Origin: Discostella pseudostelligera
Lineage: Eukaryota; Bacillariophyta; Thalassiosirophyceae; Thalassiosirales; Thalassiosiraceae
Length of the DNA: 58,899 bases
Assembly: GCA_036940085.1 (NCBI GenBank)
Contig: JALLBK010000477.1
Coordinates: 1 to 58,899, forward strand
Reading direction: 5' to 3'
The notes beneath the pieces are model-generated. The model was not told the DNA's origin. It did no database searches and was given only the letters and a program-made list of their open reading frames with translations. The translations under genes and the position numbers were made by a program. Numbering within the stretch: position 1 is the stretch's first letter; the number at the start of each line of letters is the position of its first letter. Below, piece after piece: positions 41,165-51,994 of the stretch.

Positions 41165-41968
41165 ATGATTAAGTTCTATCATCCACTAATTGTTCTATCA
41201 GTTGTCATTATATTACCCACGCTTGGACGAGCATTTACATTTCGCAGTCCTCAAGTGCACGACGCGTTGGTACTGGTACATCATCGTCATCGGCGGCGGT
41301 ACACTATTTCGTCCCGCCTATTCGATACAATTACTACTCTAAATAATGACGCATCGGCAACAGCATCGCTGGGGATGCCAATATGCACCTACCAAACAAT
41401 AACTATCCATCCATCTGGAATGAATGATGACAACAATGGCAACGATTCAACTCCAAGACAGGCCGTTAGCGTCGAAGATTTAACTCCCCATCTCCAATCC
41501 ATTCTAGCCTCCAGCGGGATGCAAAATGGTGTCATACATGTAATATCCCAACATACCACCACGGCTATTACAATCAATGAGCGTGAATCGCGATTAGCCC
41601 AAGATATTGCCAATTACTTCTTGAATATTTGTCCTCCCGATGAACGATCCTCATCCGGGAAAAAGGTACAAGGGGTACGTTATCTTCATAATGATATTGA
41701 TCAACGTCCCGATGGTGACGAGGAGGCACAACGATGCCGTACGAATGGATGGGATATTGACAACTCCGCAGAGTTGCAGCGATGGAGGGATCAAGAACCC
41801 ATTAATGCACATTCTCATTTGATCTCCATGATGCTTGGGAGTTCGGAATGTATTCCGGTGGTCAATGGACAGATGGTGATTGGACAATGGCAGAGTGTAC
41901 TAATGGTGGATTTGGATGGACCTAGAATGCGATCGGTGGGGGTTCAGGTTATGGGATACAAGAAGTAG
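41165..41968 (+). CDS. UPF0047/YjbQ family protein, plastid-targeted
   Basis: YjbQ-type proteins are small enzymes reported to have thiamine-phosphate-synthase side activity. This 267-aa protein begins with a signal peptide, MIKFYHPLIVLSVVIILPTL, then GRAFTFRSP, an AF plastid-import motif. The conserved domain occupies about 85-267: LQSILASSGMQNGVIHVISQ, HTTTAITINERE, RYLHNDID, INAHSHLISMMLGSSECIPV, NGQMVIGQWQSVLMVDLDGP. Bacterial family members are about 130-140 aa, so an N-terminal extension and an insertion near 150-200 account for the rest. The family's conserved His residues (HTTT, AHSH) are visible. A single exon and the promoter module precede it. Confidence 0.9.
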   Translation: MIKFYHPLIVLSVVIILPTLGRAFTFRSPQVHDALVLVHHRHRRRYTISSRLFDTITTLNNDASATASLGMPICTYQTITIHPSGMNDDNNGNDSTPRQAVSVEDLTPHLQSILASSGMQNGVIHVISQHTTTAITINERESRLAQDIANYFLNICPPDERSSSGKKVQGVRYLHNDIDQRPDGDEEAQRCRTNGWDIDNSAELQRWRDQEPINAHSHLISMMLGSSECIPVVNGQMVIGQWQSVLMVDLDGPRMRSVGVQVMGYKK

Positions 41969-42141
41969 ATAGACCCTTGTTTCCGAATGAGACCATTTTT
42001 TTGCGACCAGCACAGTTAATGTAGAGCAGCGGATATTATATGCTGTGATAGACTGATTGAAGCATTCAGATTGTATAGTAACGGCAGTTTACCTAGTTCA
42101 CCTAACTTCACAAACAAGCATCCTTCCCCAATATCTTGCAC

Positions 42142-45100
42142 TCATACCCCACCCATAAAAGAACTAAAGTTCAAACCCGCAAGTCCCAATGAGGAATTTT
42201 GGTTGACATTGCTACTACTAACCCCTCCTCCCGTGCCCCAAATGCCACCACCAGACCCAAGAGCAAGATTATTCGACTCTTGATCGCCACGATAGGTAAT
42301 GGATTCGAAGATGGAACTCGTTTGAATACCGTTCCCCAATCCTCCTCCTACTGCAAAAGGCCCACCAGCAGTTGTTGTGGGGGCAGTGGTCGATTTAAAA
42401 GTCATTATGCTTCCGACTCGTGATGTTGTATTGGTATCATCTCCCGCATTGTTGTTGTTGTTGTTATTGTTGTTGGTTGGCACACCAGATGGTCCCGTGA
42501 TGGACGATGTCACACTCTGCACGGTGGAGGTATTGCTCTCGGCACCAAATGTGCCAAGTAAGGAGGACATGTGCTCGAACATGAGATTCTCGGAGTCATC
42601 GTTGGAGACAGATCGAGTAGAAGGAAAGGGAGGAGGAGATACCGTCGAGGGACGGGTACCCATGAACTGTGCACTCATGGATGGAACCGTGTTCGACGGA
42701 ACTGGAAGGAATGCATCTGGTGTAGCACTAGTGGTCGATGGTTTGAAATAGGTAGGAACAAATTCTCTGGCTGTGGCGCGGATCATACCGAGTGGATTAG
42801 TCTCAACGAATGACGACGAGGAGGCCAGACCGGCCGCCTCCTCAGTGGCGCTTGGTTCCATACGATGATGATGTGCGCTATTGCTCGGGATGAAACCTGG
42901 CGGTGCTACCCCGTGACGTAGAATCGGAGCGGCAGCAGTGCTCGCCATGGAGGACGACGCAGCAAGTGAGACAGGATCGTTGAAAGCGTGACCCTCCGGC
43001 CCATGATGTCCAGGATGGTGGGGTAGGATCCTACGAGTACTATTTGTCATGTTGATGTTCTGATTTGCCACTCCTGCACTAGGTCCTTTCCGCAAAATAG
43101 CTGTTGGCTGATCGTTGCGATGATTGCTACTCGATGGATGAATGGACTTCGCATAAATGTTGCGGGGAGGTGACGCACCAGAAGCTTTCGCATTCGACGA
43201 CAGCGAAGGAGATGGCGCGAAAAGAGGCTGGTTGCCAACACCGCCCAGTGACTGCGGTTGTGAAGATGCGCCGTCAACGGGCAAGGGAGGATTAAGTGGC
43301 CTTGTCAAAATCTTTGGATTTCGTAGTACAGTGGGTGCTTGTGGGATGCCCATATTCGAAGCAACATTTTTCGGTTTCGCACTTGCCATCATCTTTGGAC
43401 CACCCGCAAATATTGTCAAGGGTGGACCGGTATTATGCTGATGCTTCTTACCGATCCCGCTACCTGTAGCACCAGCGGGAGCGCCATAAACAGTCGACGG
43501 AGGTACACCCACACCCACTTCAGATTCCAGAGCCATTGGTAATATAGAAGTTTCGGGAATAAGCTTCGCATTCTCGACCTGTTGGCGGCGTGTCATCGCT
43601 TCTGCAATCTTAGCATTCTTCTCCTGCATTTGTCGCGCTTGTTCACGCTCGTTCCATTCTCGACGGATGCGACGTTGCTCTTCACGTTTCTCGGCAGCGC
43701 GTTTTGCCGCCGCGAGTTCCTCTTGGCGCTTACGGGCGACCTCCTCGGCAAGACTAGCTAAGCTTTTTTGTCCAACAATAGCACGCGGGGCCACCTTCTT
43801 CGGTGTGCTTTGGGCCGCCGCTTGATTTTCATGTACAGTATCGGGAGCCTTGCCACTTTCAGCAGTATCACCCTCACCAAGAATCCATACGACCATATCA
43901 TCGGCTGTGGCACGCTCGAATCCACCAAGAGCCCGAGCAGCAGACTTTATTTGATCGTCCGTAAATCCCATCCCAAGCAAGGCTACTGCGACGGGATCAG
44001 TGAGGTCTTCATCTTCTATTGCAGACGAAGTAGAAATTGAGTTGGCTGATGTGCTGGTTGCGATTGCTTCGGGCGGAGGAGTTTTAGTATTTGCCCGTGA
44101 AAGCTGCTGCTTCTTTTTCTTCTTCGAAGTTTGGCTATTAGACGATGTTGCTGCTGATAATATGTTGTGATTGTCAATCTTATCATTCTTCTGCTTTGGT
44201 GGCGCAAGATCCCGGTGGCATCCCTCGTCAGTATTCTCCACTTGAGGACTGTATCCATGCTCTTGAACATATAACAACCGTGTCATTAACGCACGCAATC
44301 TTTTCTCATATGCAGCCTTGTCAGTAGCAGAAGCATTCTCTATTCGAGATTTGACTATGGTCTTGAGAATGTCGGCTTCGCACAGTAGACGGTCGAACAG
44401 TGAACGGTCGAACAAGCCACCTATCAAAGTCATGGAAAGTTCTGCTGCCCTAATTCCTCGCCCGCTATTAAAATGTCAGCAACACGTGTTTGGATTATGA
44501 TGGGATGTTGAGATGCATTCGAGTTGCGATCACGCACTACCCGACAATGATACTTACCTAGGCATACATGTCAAGGAACTATCCGTCCTAGTAGTCACAC
44601 ACACGCCCTGCTGCAATAATAACTCCACGACATTCATTGCTCCACCCGCTGTTGCATAATGCAATGGTGTCCACCCTGCATCCGAACATAGGCATTCCAG
44701 ATATGAAACATCATTCGTCGCTTTCGAAGATTGACTACGAATAACCCATTGGATAAAATCGACATCACCCATGTACGCTGCTGAATGTATGGCGTTCCGA
44801 TTGTGAGTCAATGGCGATTGCTGCAACACTATATCGAATGACACTGATAGGATGTAATTGGCGAGTTTTTCTCGTGCAAGATTATTCGCATAAGGTTGAG
44901 CCTGCGTGGATGACAACTCCGATGATGACGATGCTGGAGTCCGATATTTTTGTAAGCAGTTGGGTAAGAACCACTCCATCTGCTTCAATAGATATTCTTC
45001 TTGCGATTTCGGCCTATCGTCATGCTTTTCATCCTCTTCATCGAGGCGAAATGATGTAGGATCGTAAACGTAGCTTTTATATGGGCTCTCCCCAACCAAA

Positions 45101-47748
45101 GCATCCATTTTTCTGGCATCCCCGGCCGAGCATGCCGCTACAACACGGGATCTCCACGAAGTGATTGCCTTTTCACGCTTTTTCAATGCAGCCAAAGCAG
45201 CCTTCACCTCTGCTTCTTTCTTCGCACGTTCTTTCTGCCTTGCCTTCTTATCGCGCTTTTTGGCAGCCTTCTTTGTACGTAGCTCTTCCTCTTCCACTTC
45301 CTGCGACGCACGAATTTGATCGAACAATGCTCTCTCATTGGCATCGGAAGTGTACCGTCTCTCATCGTATTCAAATCCAGCGGGGAGATAATCTACCTCA
45401 TCCTTGTCCCTACTACTAAGAGGAGCTGCTCGATCTTGCGGCATCATGGGACGTTGGCTATGCCCCATCATTCCCCCCGCCATACTGCTACCCTCGGCCG
45501 TCATGGATGCCGTCATCACCGCACCCTGATTGGACAAGCGCGCAAATTCCTCAAATTCCACAAGCCCCCCCTTCACGCCCCTTTCACGGAGACAGGCATC
45601 AAAATAATCCAACCATTCTGCGGAATTCAACATCTCGGAACCATCTCCCCCCACACTCCCATTCTCCATCATGGGGATTGGGATTTGAAAAAATGGATCC
45701 GTATATGCAGTAGTAGGTCCAGTAGCAGTAGATGCCGTCTCTGCGGAAATAGAGCAATCATAACCCAACGAGGAGGCAAATGCCGCCATGGCCGTTGCGG
45801 CCGCAGCCGCTGGACCAGCATTGGGTGGCCATCCTCCCGGTGGTGGTGGGATGGTTGGTACGGCTACTCCTCCCATTACCTGTGATGGAACAAATGATGA
45901 TGGCGGTGGTGGTGGCATAGGACCAATCATTGGTGGAGTGCTTTCGTTACTGGGACCGCGTCCTCCTCCACCTCCTCCCGCCCCAAAGGAAAAAGAGAAT
46001 ACCGGCGCATTTGCATTTTGTGATTGGGTTTGCTCCTGCTGTTGATTCTGCTGATAAGATGTTGCTGACTGCATCGAGGCACCCAAAGCTGCCATCTTTC
46101 GAATAGCCTCATTCTGCGCCGCTTGCATGCTGGATATGCGTCGTTCCAGTTCTTCCTTACTCGTCGTCGTCGCGGTGGCACTGGTATCTCCAATCGTTCT
46201 GCTGTTGATGTCAATGCCAGCACTAGAGCTATTATGAATGCTCATGCTCTGAAGTAAGGCATTCATCCCCGCTACACCACCACCACCACCACCCTCTCCT
46301 TCGCTCAAAGATGGAGGATACGGATGCTTATTCATTTCCTTCATCGCGACACCCAATACACCCATAGCCTGTCCATCCTTTAATACCTTTTCACACAATT
46401 GCGACGTCGCCGCATCGACTTGATCAACGTCGCCATTTTCTTGAGCCGTGACAATTTTGTTAGTGAGGGATACTAATTCAGTAAAGATGGGTAGGAGGGA
46501 TTGTAATTCTTCGGGAGTGTTGTTTTGAAAGTTGATAGCGCTGCTGGTATTATTGTTGTTGATAATGTTGTTTGGGTTAAAGTTGGTGGTGGTAGTGGAT
46601 GTGGTGGGAGGAGGAGGATAGATGATGGATGTTGCTGCTGTGCTCTTTCCTTTGGAGGTAGTAGTAGTAGAATTAGCAGTAGCTGCCGCCGCAGCAGCAG
46701 CGACAGTGTGCTGATGATTTCTCTTCTTCGTAGCACCCGTACTTTTATTTCCACCACCTCCTGCTCCACTTGCTCCCGACACCTGTGCCGACTTCTGCTT
46801 CTGCTCTTGCTCTACCAATTTGTGCGAGTACGAGTTGGCAACGACATTAAGATATTGTTGAAAATTCGCCATGCGTTCGACGGTGACCTTCCCCGCTACC
46901 CTATTGTTGTTGCTATTGTTGTTGGCACCAGAGTTTGATGAACTACTCCGTTTCTTGCCAGATTGGTTGTCGGTACTATTGCTGCTGCCCCCACCAATAC
47001 CGCCACCACTAGAAACACTTATCTTGAGCGTCGGATTCTGCTGGGCCATAAGTGCCGACAATGCCTCCAACTGCATCCCAATCGATTGGACGTTCCCCCC
47101 TGCTCCAATAACATTACTGGAGGTTGCATTGGCATTGCTCATCGCAGATAGTAGGGGATTGTGCTGTTGGTAGTTGATATTGCTGCTGCTGCCACTCCCT
47201 GACTGTGACGAATGTGCACCCCCACTCATCTCAGACGCCAACAGTTGGCTAAGAGATTGCAAATACTTTTGTGCCGATGCGGCATCTGAATTCGCCAAAA
47301 TGTGGTTGACGCCGCTACTAATGCTGCTGCTTGCATTCCCCGCGGTCATCATCGTGCCACCGCTACCACTATTACTATTAGTACTGGTGATTATCCCCCC
47401 GACTCCTCCTGGCAAAATAATACCGTTGGCACTACTTCCAGAACTACCAGCCCCAGCAACTGCCATTTCTGTGAGCCATGCCCATTTCTCGGCAGCAGAT
47501 GCAGAGTTCGATGATGATGTAGCTGAATTATTATTGGTGTTGGGATTCCCTCCTCCCTGAAATAGAGTCTGCATCAATTGTTGCTGTTGCTGCTGTCGAG
47601 CGGCATGAGATGTTGCCATCGGCCCCGGCATGCCCGACGATGACGAGGTCGCACTTGCCGAACCACAGTTGTTGTTGATACTGCTGTTGTTGTTGCCAGC
47701 ATTGATGCCCTTTGAGGAGGAGCGAAGGTTGGAACGCTTCTTCCCCAT
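42142..47748 (-). CDS. Giant ankyrin-repeat and UBA-domain protein
   Basis: Exon 1 (47748-44558) and exon 2 (44464-42142) are joined over a 93-nt intron (CCTAG|GTAAGT ... AATAG|CGGGCG), which keeps one reading frame of 1,837 aa. ATG at 47748 (MGKKRSNLRSS) is used; the upstream codon at 47784 is GTG. The first 650 residues are Ser/Asn/Gly/Gln-rich. A Lys/Glu helix (KKAAKKRDKKARQKERAKKE) precedes ankyrin repeats near 985-1070: NAIHSAAYMGDVDFIQWVI and GWTPLHYATAGGAMNVVELL. Exon 2 adds a UBA domain (PVAVALLGMGFTDDQIKSAA) near 1210-1255, a coiled coil (RKRQEELAAAKRAAEKREEQ) and a long Pro/Ser/Gly tail. UBA plus ankyrin suggests a ubiquitin-linked scaffold; exact role unknown. Confidence 0.85.
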
Positions 47749-48403
47749 GGCACTGTAGTAGATCTTATTGGAATATGGTTTCACTATTGGATGCTATTGG
47801 ATGAGAGCTCAATTCTTCGACGTAGGGTCGGCAGCGGCGGCAACAGTCATGGTTTCTGTTGGTGTGTTTCTGTGTCGCTGCTGCTGCATGCGAGGAAAGA
47901 ATGCGTCAATGCATGATGCCTACGTGGAAGACGATGGAATTACGTTCGTCCTTTCTATCGTACATACCTGCAACAGCCTACAACGTACATACTGTGTCAG
48001 AGATGCGCGCGCCAAATAAAAGAATACCAAAATCAATTATGAATCGATCCAAAAGTATTATGAACCGTACCAAAATATTGCGAATCGATCCAAACTCTTA
48101 TGAACCGTACCAAAAAAATGGGCCACCACATCATACAGTCAACATTAGGGTGGGGGAAATTCACTTCTGCACTGTGGACTTTGGAGGAGGAAAAATACCG
48201 GAATTTCTTCGTTGAATTTGTAGCAGGGCATTTTGCCGGTAGTTTGCCGATAGTTGGCCACTATGGAGCCGGTAATTCCCCCCACCCCAGTCGACATCCA
48301 CATCGACCATGGCCGCCGCCGTCGGCAACCGGCAACGGATACTCCTACCACATATCTACCACTCCAATTACGGACCATTATTTATTGAAGAGAAGATACT
48401 ATT
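47749..48403. other. Divergent promoter region with tandem repeat
   Basis: This 655-bp region separates the two large genes. It contains a four-unit repeat at 48039-48118 and A/T-rich flanks. Reading frames here (for example 47859-48215) lack coding signs. Confidence 0.45.
48039..48118. repeat. Four-unit ~20-bp tandem repeat (alternating types)
   Basis: Units 48039-48059, 48060-48079, 48080-48098 and 48099-48118 alternate TATGAATCGATCCAAA and TATGAACCGTACCAAA. Units 1 and 3 carry the ATCGAT core, units 2 and 4 the CCGTAC core, so the array can also be read as two copies of a 40-bp repeat. It sits about 290 bp before the F-box gene start. Confidence 0.7.
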
Positions 48404-51400
48404 ATGGTGCGAGGCAACTGGCAACGACGTGTCGAACTCACCGCCTCTGCACGGCAGGCATACAAATTGCAAAAGGAAAGTCGTCGCAACAAGTCGTCGC
48501 AGCAGCGGCAACATCGCAGCAACTCTATTGCAGGGGAAGATTCATACAACCGTCTTGAGCAATGGCTAGATGAGAATGGAGATGGCATTTTATTTGGGAG
48601 GAGGAGGTCACCATCATCGGGTGAGAATGATGCTTTGGAGGGTGATGCTACAAAGGCTTCAACAACTACTACATCTGCTACGACTACTACGAGCAACAAC
48701 AGCACCAGCGGCAGAGGAGCAATAATTACAGTGGACATATGGACACAATCGCCTCCGACAAATCGTCCAGAGTATCATTATTTGGATGATCATTATGAAG
48801 TCAATTATAGCGATAGTCGTCACGATTTTAATGACACCGATGATCATCATCATAATTCGCGATACAAGGGAGGAGGAGGGGGGAGGGGTAGTATCAAAAA
48901 GAAGACCAAGGGGAAGGCACATCCTAATGCCAAGAACAAGTCGTCGTCATCATCTAATGTAGAAATAAGTGAGGGACTAGCGGGTGGCAGTGCTGGAGGA
49001 GGTGGGGGTGGTGGTAGGGATAGAAGCTCTTCCACATCTTCTCAGAATAATGGCAAAGATTATGAAACCAACACCAACGTATTATGCGCACGGGAATTCT
49101 TCTTTGGGAAAGAGAAATGCAAGGGAACACAGCAATTATTGTTAGCAAAGAAGGGTGGAGGTGGTGGAGGAGGGAGACGAGGTCGAAGCTCCAGCATCGG
49201 GGCCGAAGATGACAACAACAATACTACGGATGGTTGCGGTAGATGCTGTCTACGTCATTATCATCAGCTGCCCAAGAATAAGCATAGGAAGACATTACCA
49301 TCCTCAAAGGCAACTTCTACACTGCCACCGCCTTCGCCACCCATGACGCTTGCTCAGGTATTAAATGACAAGTTCTATTCGCCACATCATTCCTCTCCAA
49401 AAGGCAGCAGCGATGATGATCATGGGAGTTCTTACAATAGCAAACCAACCGCGTCTCTACCCGTGGGTGTTCGAGAAGCCATCCTTAAATCTTTGTATGA
49501 TGCATCATCCATCAATAATGAGGATGGTAATAACGTATCATCCTACATTGACATGGTGTACCATACGCGATTCTTTGTCAATGACACCGTGCAATCAGTG
49601 AGTGATAATTCCAAAAGCACTGACGACGACGACGACGATGCAGGAGGTGTCGATGAAAAATCTCTAACGAGGAGCAAGATTCATGAAGCACTGCAACGGA
49701 TTCTCAATGAGTACAACATACCCTCATTGACGTCCATCGTCTACCTGACAATTCAGGGTTTGGTAATTTTCGATCGATACCGTGGTGGACTTGTTATCAC
49801 CGAAAAGGAAGAGCGATTTTTGCTTTTTGGGGAGGCCATCCCCGTCGACACTTATTTGGAGGAAACGAAGAAGAACCTTGATGATTATGATGATAGCATC
49901 GACGAGTCATCAGTGCCCATTTCCGAAAGGCTAACTCACAATCTACTCGATGAGATACTTGCTTACAGTGAAGATGAATGTGCTGGGATCTTACCGAGAG
50001 TATGCAAATCATGGCGTGAGGAAATCGGTTCACCGCAATTATGGAGTATGCTGTTAGATCGACATGGATGGCCTATGCGGGTGAATGGAGTTGATGACAA
50101 TGAGAATGGCGGCGGCGGTGGAGGTGACGAGGATGAGGAGGGCGGTGACAGTTTGCCTCCGGACGATGACATTTTACATCAATGCGAGCAACTCCGAGAG
50201 ACTTTCATTTCTCATTACTCGGTTCTTCGGGATGTTCGTGCATTGTCGAACGCCAGTACCTACATCATGGCTGGTGGGGGAAGCGCCGGCATAAGTATTA
50301 GTATGCGCAATAACAGATTGGGTCTGGAGTCGGCAATGCACATTTTCAATCCACCAAACGAATCGGCACCCTCTACATATAATATTGTAAAGATTTGGTC
50401 GGAAGACAAATACAAAGAGGGATTGAGCGCGAGAGCTCTGGCGTCATATTATGATTGCACTCTGCGTTTGTTTGAGGTGGTGCGTGGAAATAACGACAGC
50501 ACTAATGCTCAAGGGTGGGGGAGTTCGCAAAGTATCAAATGTCGGCAGGTTGCATCTCTCCGCGTGGCCCCTCCAACCGTCTCACGGAAGAAAGGCAAGT
50601 TTGCAATCGTTGGCATGGATATGGACGACGACAATGTGGCCTGCCTCATTGGTGAGCATGAACAGTCGTGGTTTACCTCCGCGTCATGGATGACGGTTAT
50701 ATCTCGCGATGATGCAGTTTGTGCAGGTAATGAAGGCTCGTTAGATGATTTCATTCAATCATATGATCTTCGAGGGGCCGTAATTGATTTCATTCTGAGC
50801 GTTACGGAGGGAGACATTTTTCTTCAGGAGTTGCAGGGTGCTCTGCACACTTATCTATCCATATTCGACGGAGACACATCCGCTGTTGAGGTCTCAGTGA
50901 GACAAGAACTTATTTCCTGTGGAAGGGGGATTTTCCTCTTCTCCGCGTGCACCAGGATTCCTCGAAGTGCTTTGGAGGAGGAGGAGGAGGAGGAGGAAGA
51001 TAGCGAATATGATCGCATATTCCTTTTTTCTGTTCGAACGAGATCCATTGTGAATAGCCTTCATCATGAAGGTAGTGATGCAGGTGTATATTTATTCGCA
51101 TCACGCCCGTTCAAGAGTCGCTCGGTTGAGAATAATGATGAAGTGCTACGCTCAAATATCCTGATCGAAATGCCAACGTTACTTCAATTAGTTTCTGTCG
51201 AGATCGGACGAACAGGATCTACATATATTTTCAATACGGCGTTGATCGATCGCGATGAATTCGCACCGGCCATGATGATGGGCGCAGTCTTAACGTCGTC
51301 ACATGCAATATTATCTTTCTTATCAACCGACGGTCTGTTCTTGCATTTTCATAGACTCCAATCTTACGAACCCAATCGCATTGGGATTGGGGGGCGAGAG

Positions 51401-51847
51401 TGTGGAGTCCAAGATCTGTTTATCATACGAGAACATTATGTTGCTGTTGTCATTCATGATGACTCTAATGGACAAGATGAAGACGAATTATTTGATGGTG
51501 AATGGCTTGGATTGAATGAAGCAGCAGTCGATGAGAGAGAGTCATTCTCGATAATTGTCTATCATATCCCTACTGCCCAAGAAGTATGTCGGTGTCCACT
51601 TTCGCTGCCGGCAGCGGCTCACTCATTTGATTGTATCGGCGACACCTTGGCAATGAATGTATCAAACATGGGATTCGTCATCACTGGAGGCAATGCCAGA
51701 GATGTCGGCCGAGTGCCGATGGAAACTGTACAGACAATTACTTCTCCATCAGGAAAGCAACCTAAAGGCAAGAAGAAAAGGTTGGTCTCTCTGGCTTGTG
51801 GTCGGAAGAAAGATGGCTTTGCGCGAGGAATGAGTTTACGAGGATAG
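48404..51847 (+). CDS. Large F-box-like protein, unknown
   Basis: This 1,147-aa single-exon gene has a basic N-terminus (VELTASARQAYKLQKESRRN) and Ser/Gly/Asp-rich low complexity over the first 330 residues, with a Cys-containing stretch (CGRCCLRHYHQL). The F-box-like motif is at about 505-550: ISERLTHNLLDEILAYSEDE followed by RVCKSWREEIGSPQLWSMLL. F-box proteins recruit substrates to SCF ubiquitin ligases. The rest (about 620-1120) has repeated short beta-type segments (VASLRVAPPT, VVRGNNDS, VEIGRTGSTYIFNTALI) that could form a propeller, but no clear WD or Kelch signature is seen. It ends with a basic Gly/Lys tail. The adaptor function is inferred from the F-box alone. Confidence 0.75.
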   Translation: MVRGNWQRRVELTASARQAYKLQKESRRNKSSQQRQHRSNSIAGEDSYNRLEQWLDENGDGILFGRRRSPSSGENDALEGDATKASTTTTSATTTTSNNSTSGRGAIITVDIWTQSPPTNRPEYHYLDDHYEVNYSDSRHDFNDTDDHHHNSRYKGGGGGRGSIKKKTKGKAHPNAKNKSSSSSNVEISEGLAGGSAGGGGGGGRDRSSSTSSQNNGKDYETNTNVLCAREFFFGKEKCKGTQQLLLAKKGGGGGGGRRGRSSSIGAEDDNNNTTDGCGRCCLRHYHQLPKNKHRKTLPSSKATSTLPPPSPPMTLAQVLNDKFYSPHHSSPKGSSDDDHGSSYNSKPTASLPVGVREAILKSLYDASSINNEDGNNVSSYIDMVYHTRFFVNDTVQSVSDNSKSTDDDDDDAGGVDEKSLTRSKIHEALQRILNEYNIPSLTSIVYLTIQGLVIFDRYRGGLVITEKEERFLLFGEAIPVDTYLEETKKNLDDYDDSIDESSVPISERLTHNLLDEILAYSEDECAGILPRVCKSWREEIGSPQLWSMLLDRHGWPMRVNGVDDNENGGGGGGDEDEEGGDSLPPDDDILHQCEQLRETFISHYSVLRDVRALSNASTYIMAGGGSAGISISMRNNRLGLESAMHIFNPPNESAPSTYNIVKIWSEDKYKEGLSARALASYYDCTLRLFEVVRGNNDSTNAQGWGSSQSIKCRQVASLRVAPPTVSRKKGKFAIVGMDMDDDNVACLIGEHEQSWFTSASWMTVISRDDAVCAGNEGSLDDFIQSYDLRGAVIDFILSVTEGDIFLQELQGALHTYLSIFDGDTSAVEVSVRQELISCGRGIFLFSACTRIPRSALEEEEEEEEDSEYDRIFLFSVRTRSIVNSLHHEGSDAGVYLFASRPFKSRSVENNDEVLRSNILIEMPTLLQLVSVEIGRTGSTYIFNTALIDRDEFAPAMMMGAVLTSSHAILSFLSTDGLFLHFHRLQSYEPNRIGIGGRECGVQDLFIIREHYVAVVIHDDSNGQDEDELFDGEWLGLNEAAVDERESFSIIVYHIPTAQEVCRCPLSLPAAAHSFDCIGDTLAMNVSNMGFVITGGNARDVGRVPMETVQTITSPSGKQPKGKKKRLVSLACGRKKDGFARGMSLRG

Positions 51848-51994
51848 GCATGAACAGTGATAAGTCGTCAGTTTTGATGTGTCGATTTATTAGTATTTAT
51901 TTCCACGAGTTTGACATAAGACAGAGCATGCCTTCAAGGCATAACAGGAATGAGGATATGCATTCTTACACGCGTTGATACTTTTGATCAAATT

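Noticed and set aside
44434..47784. Treating the ankyrin part and the UBA part as two genes
   Set aside because: A good donor and acceptor connect them in frame without an intervening promoter; the second part would otherwise lack a start context.
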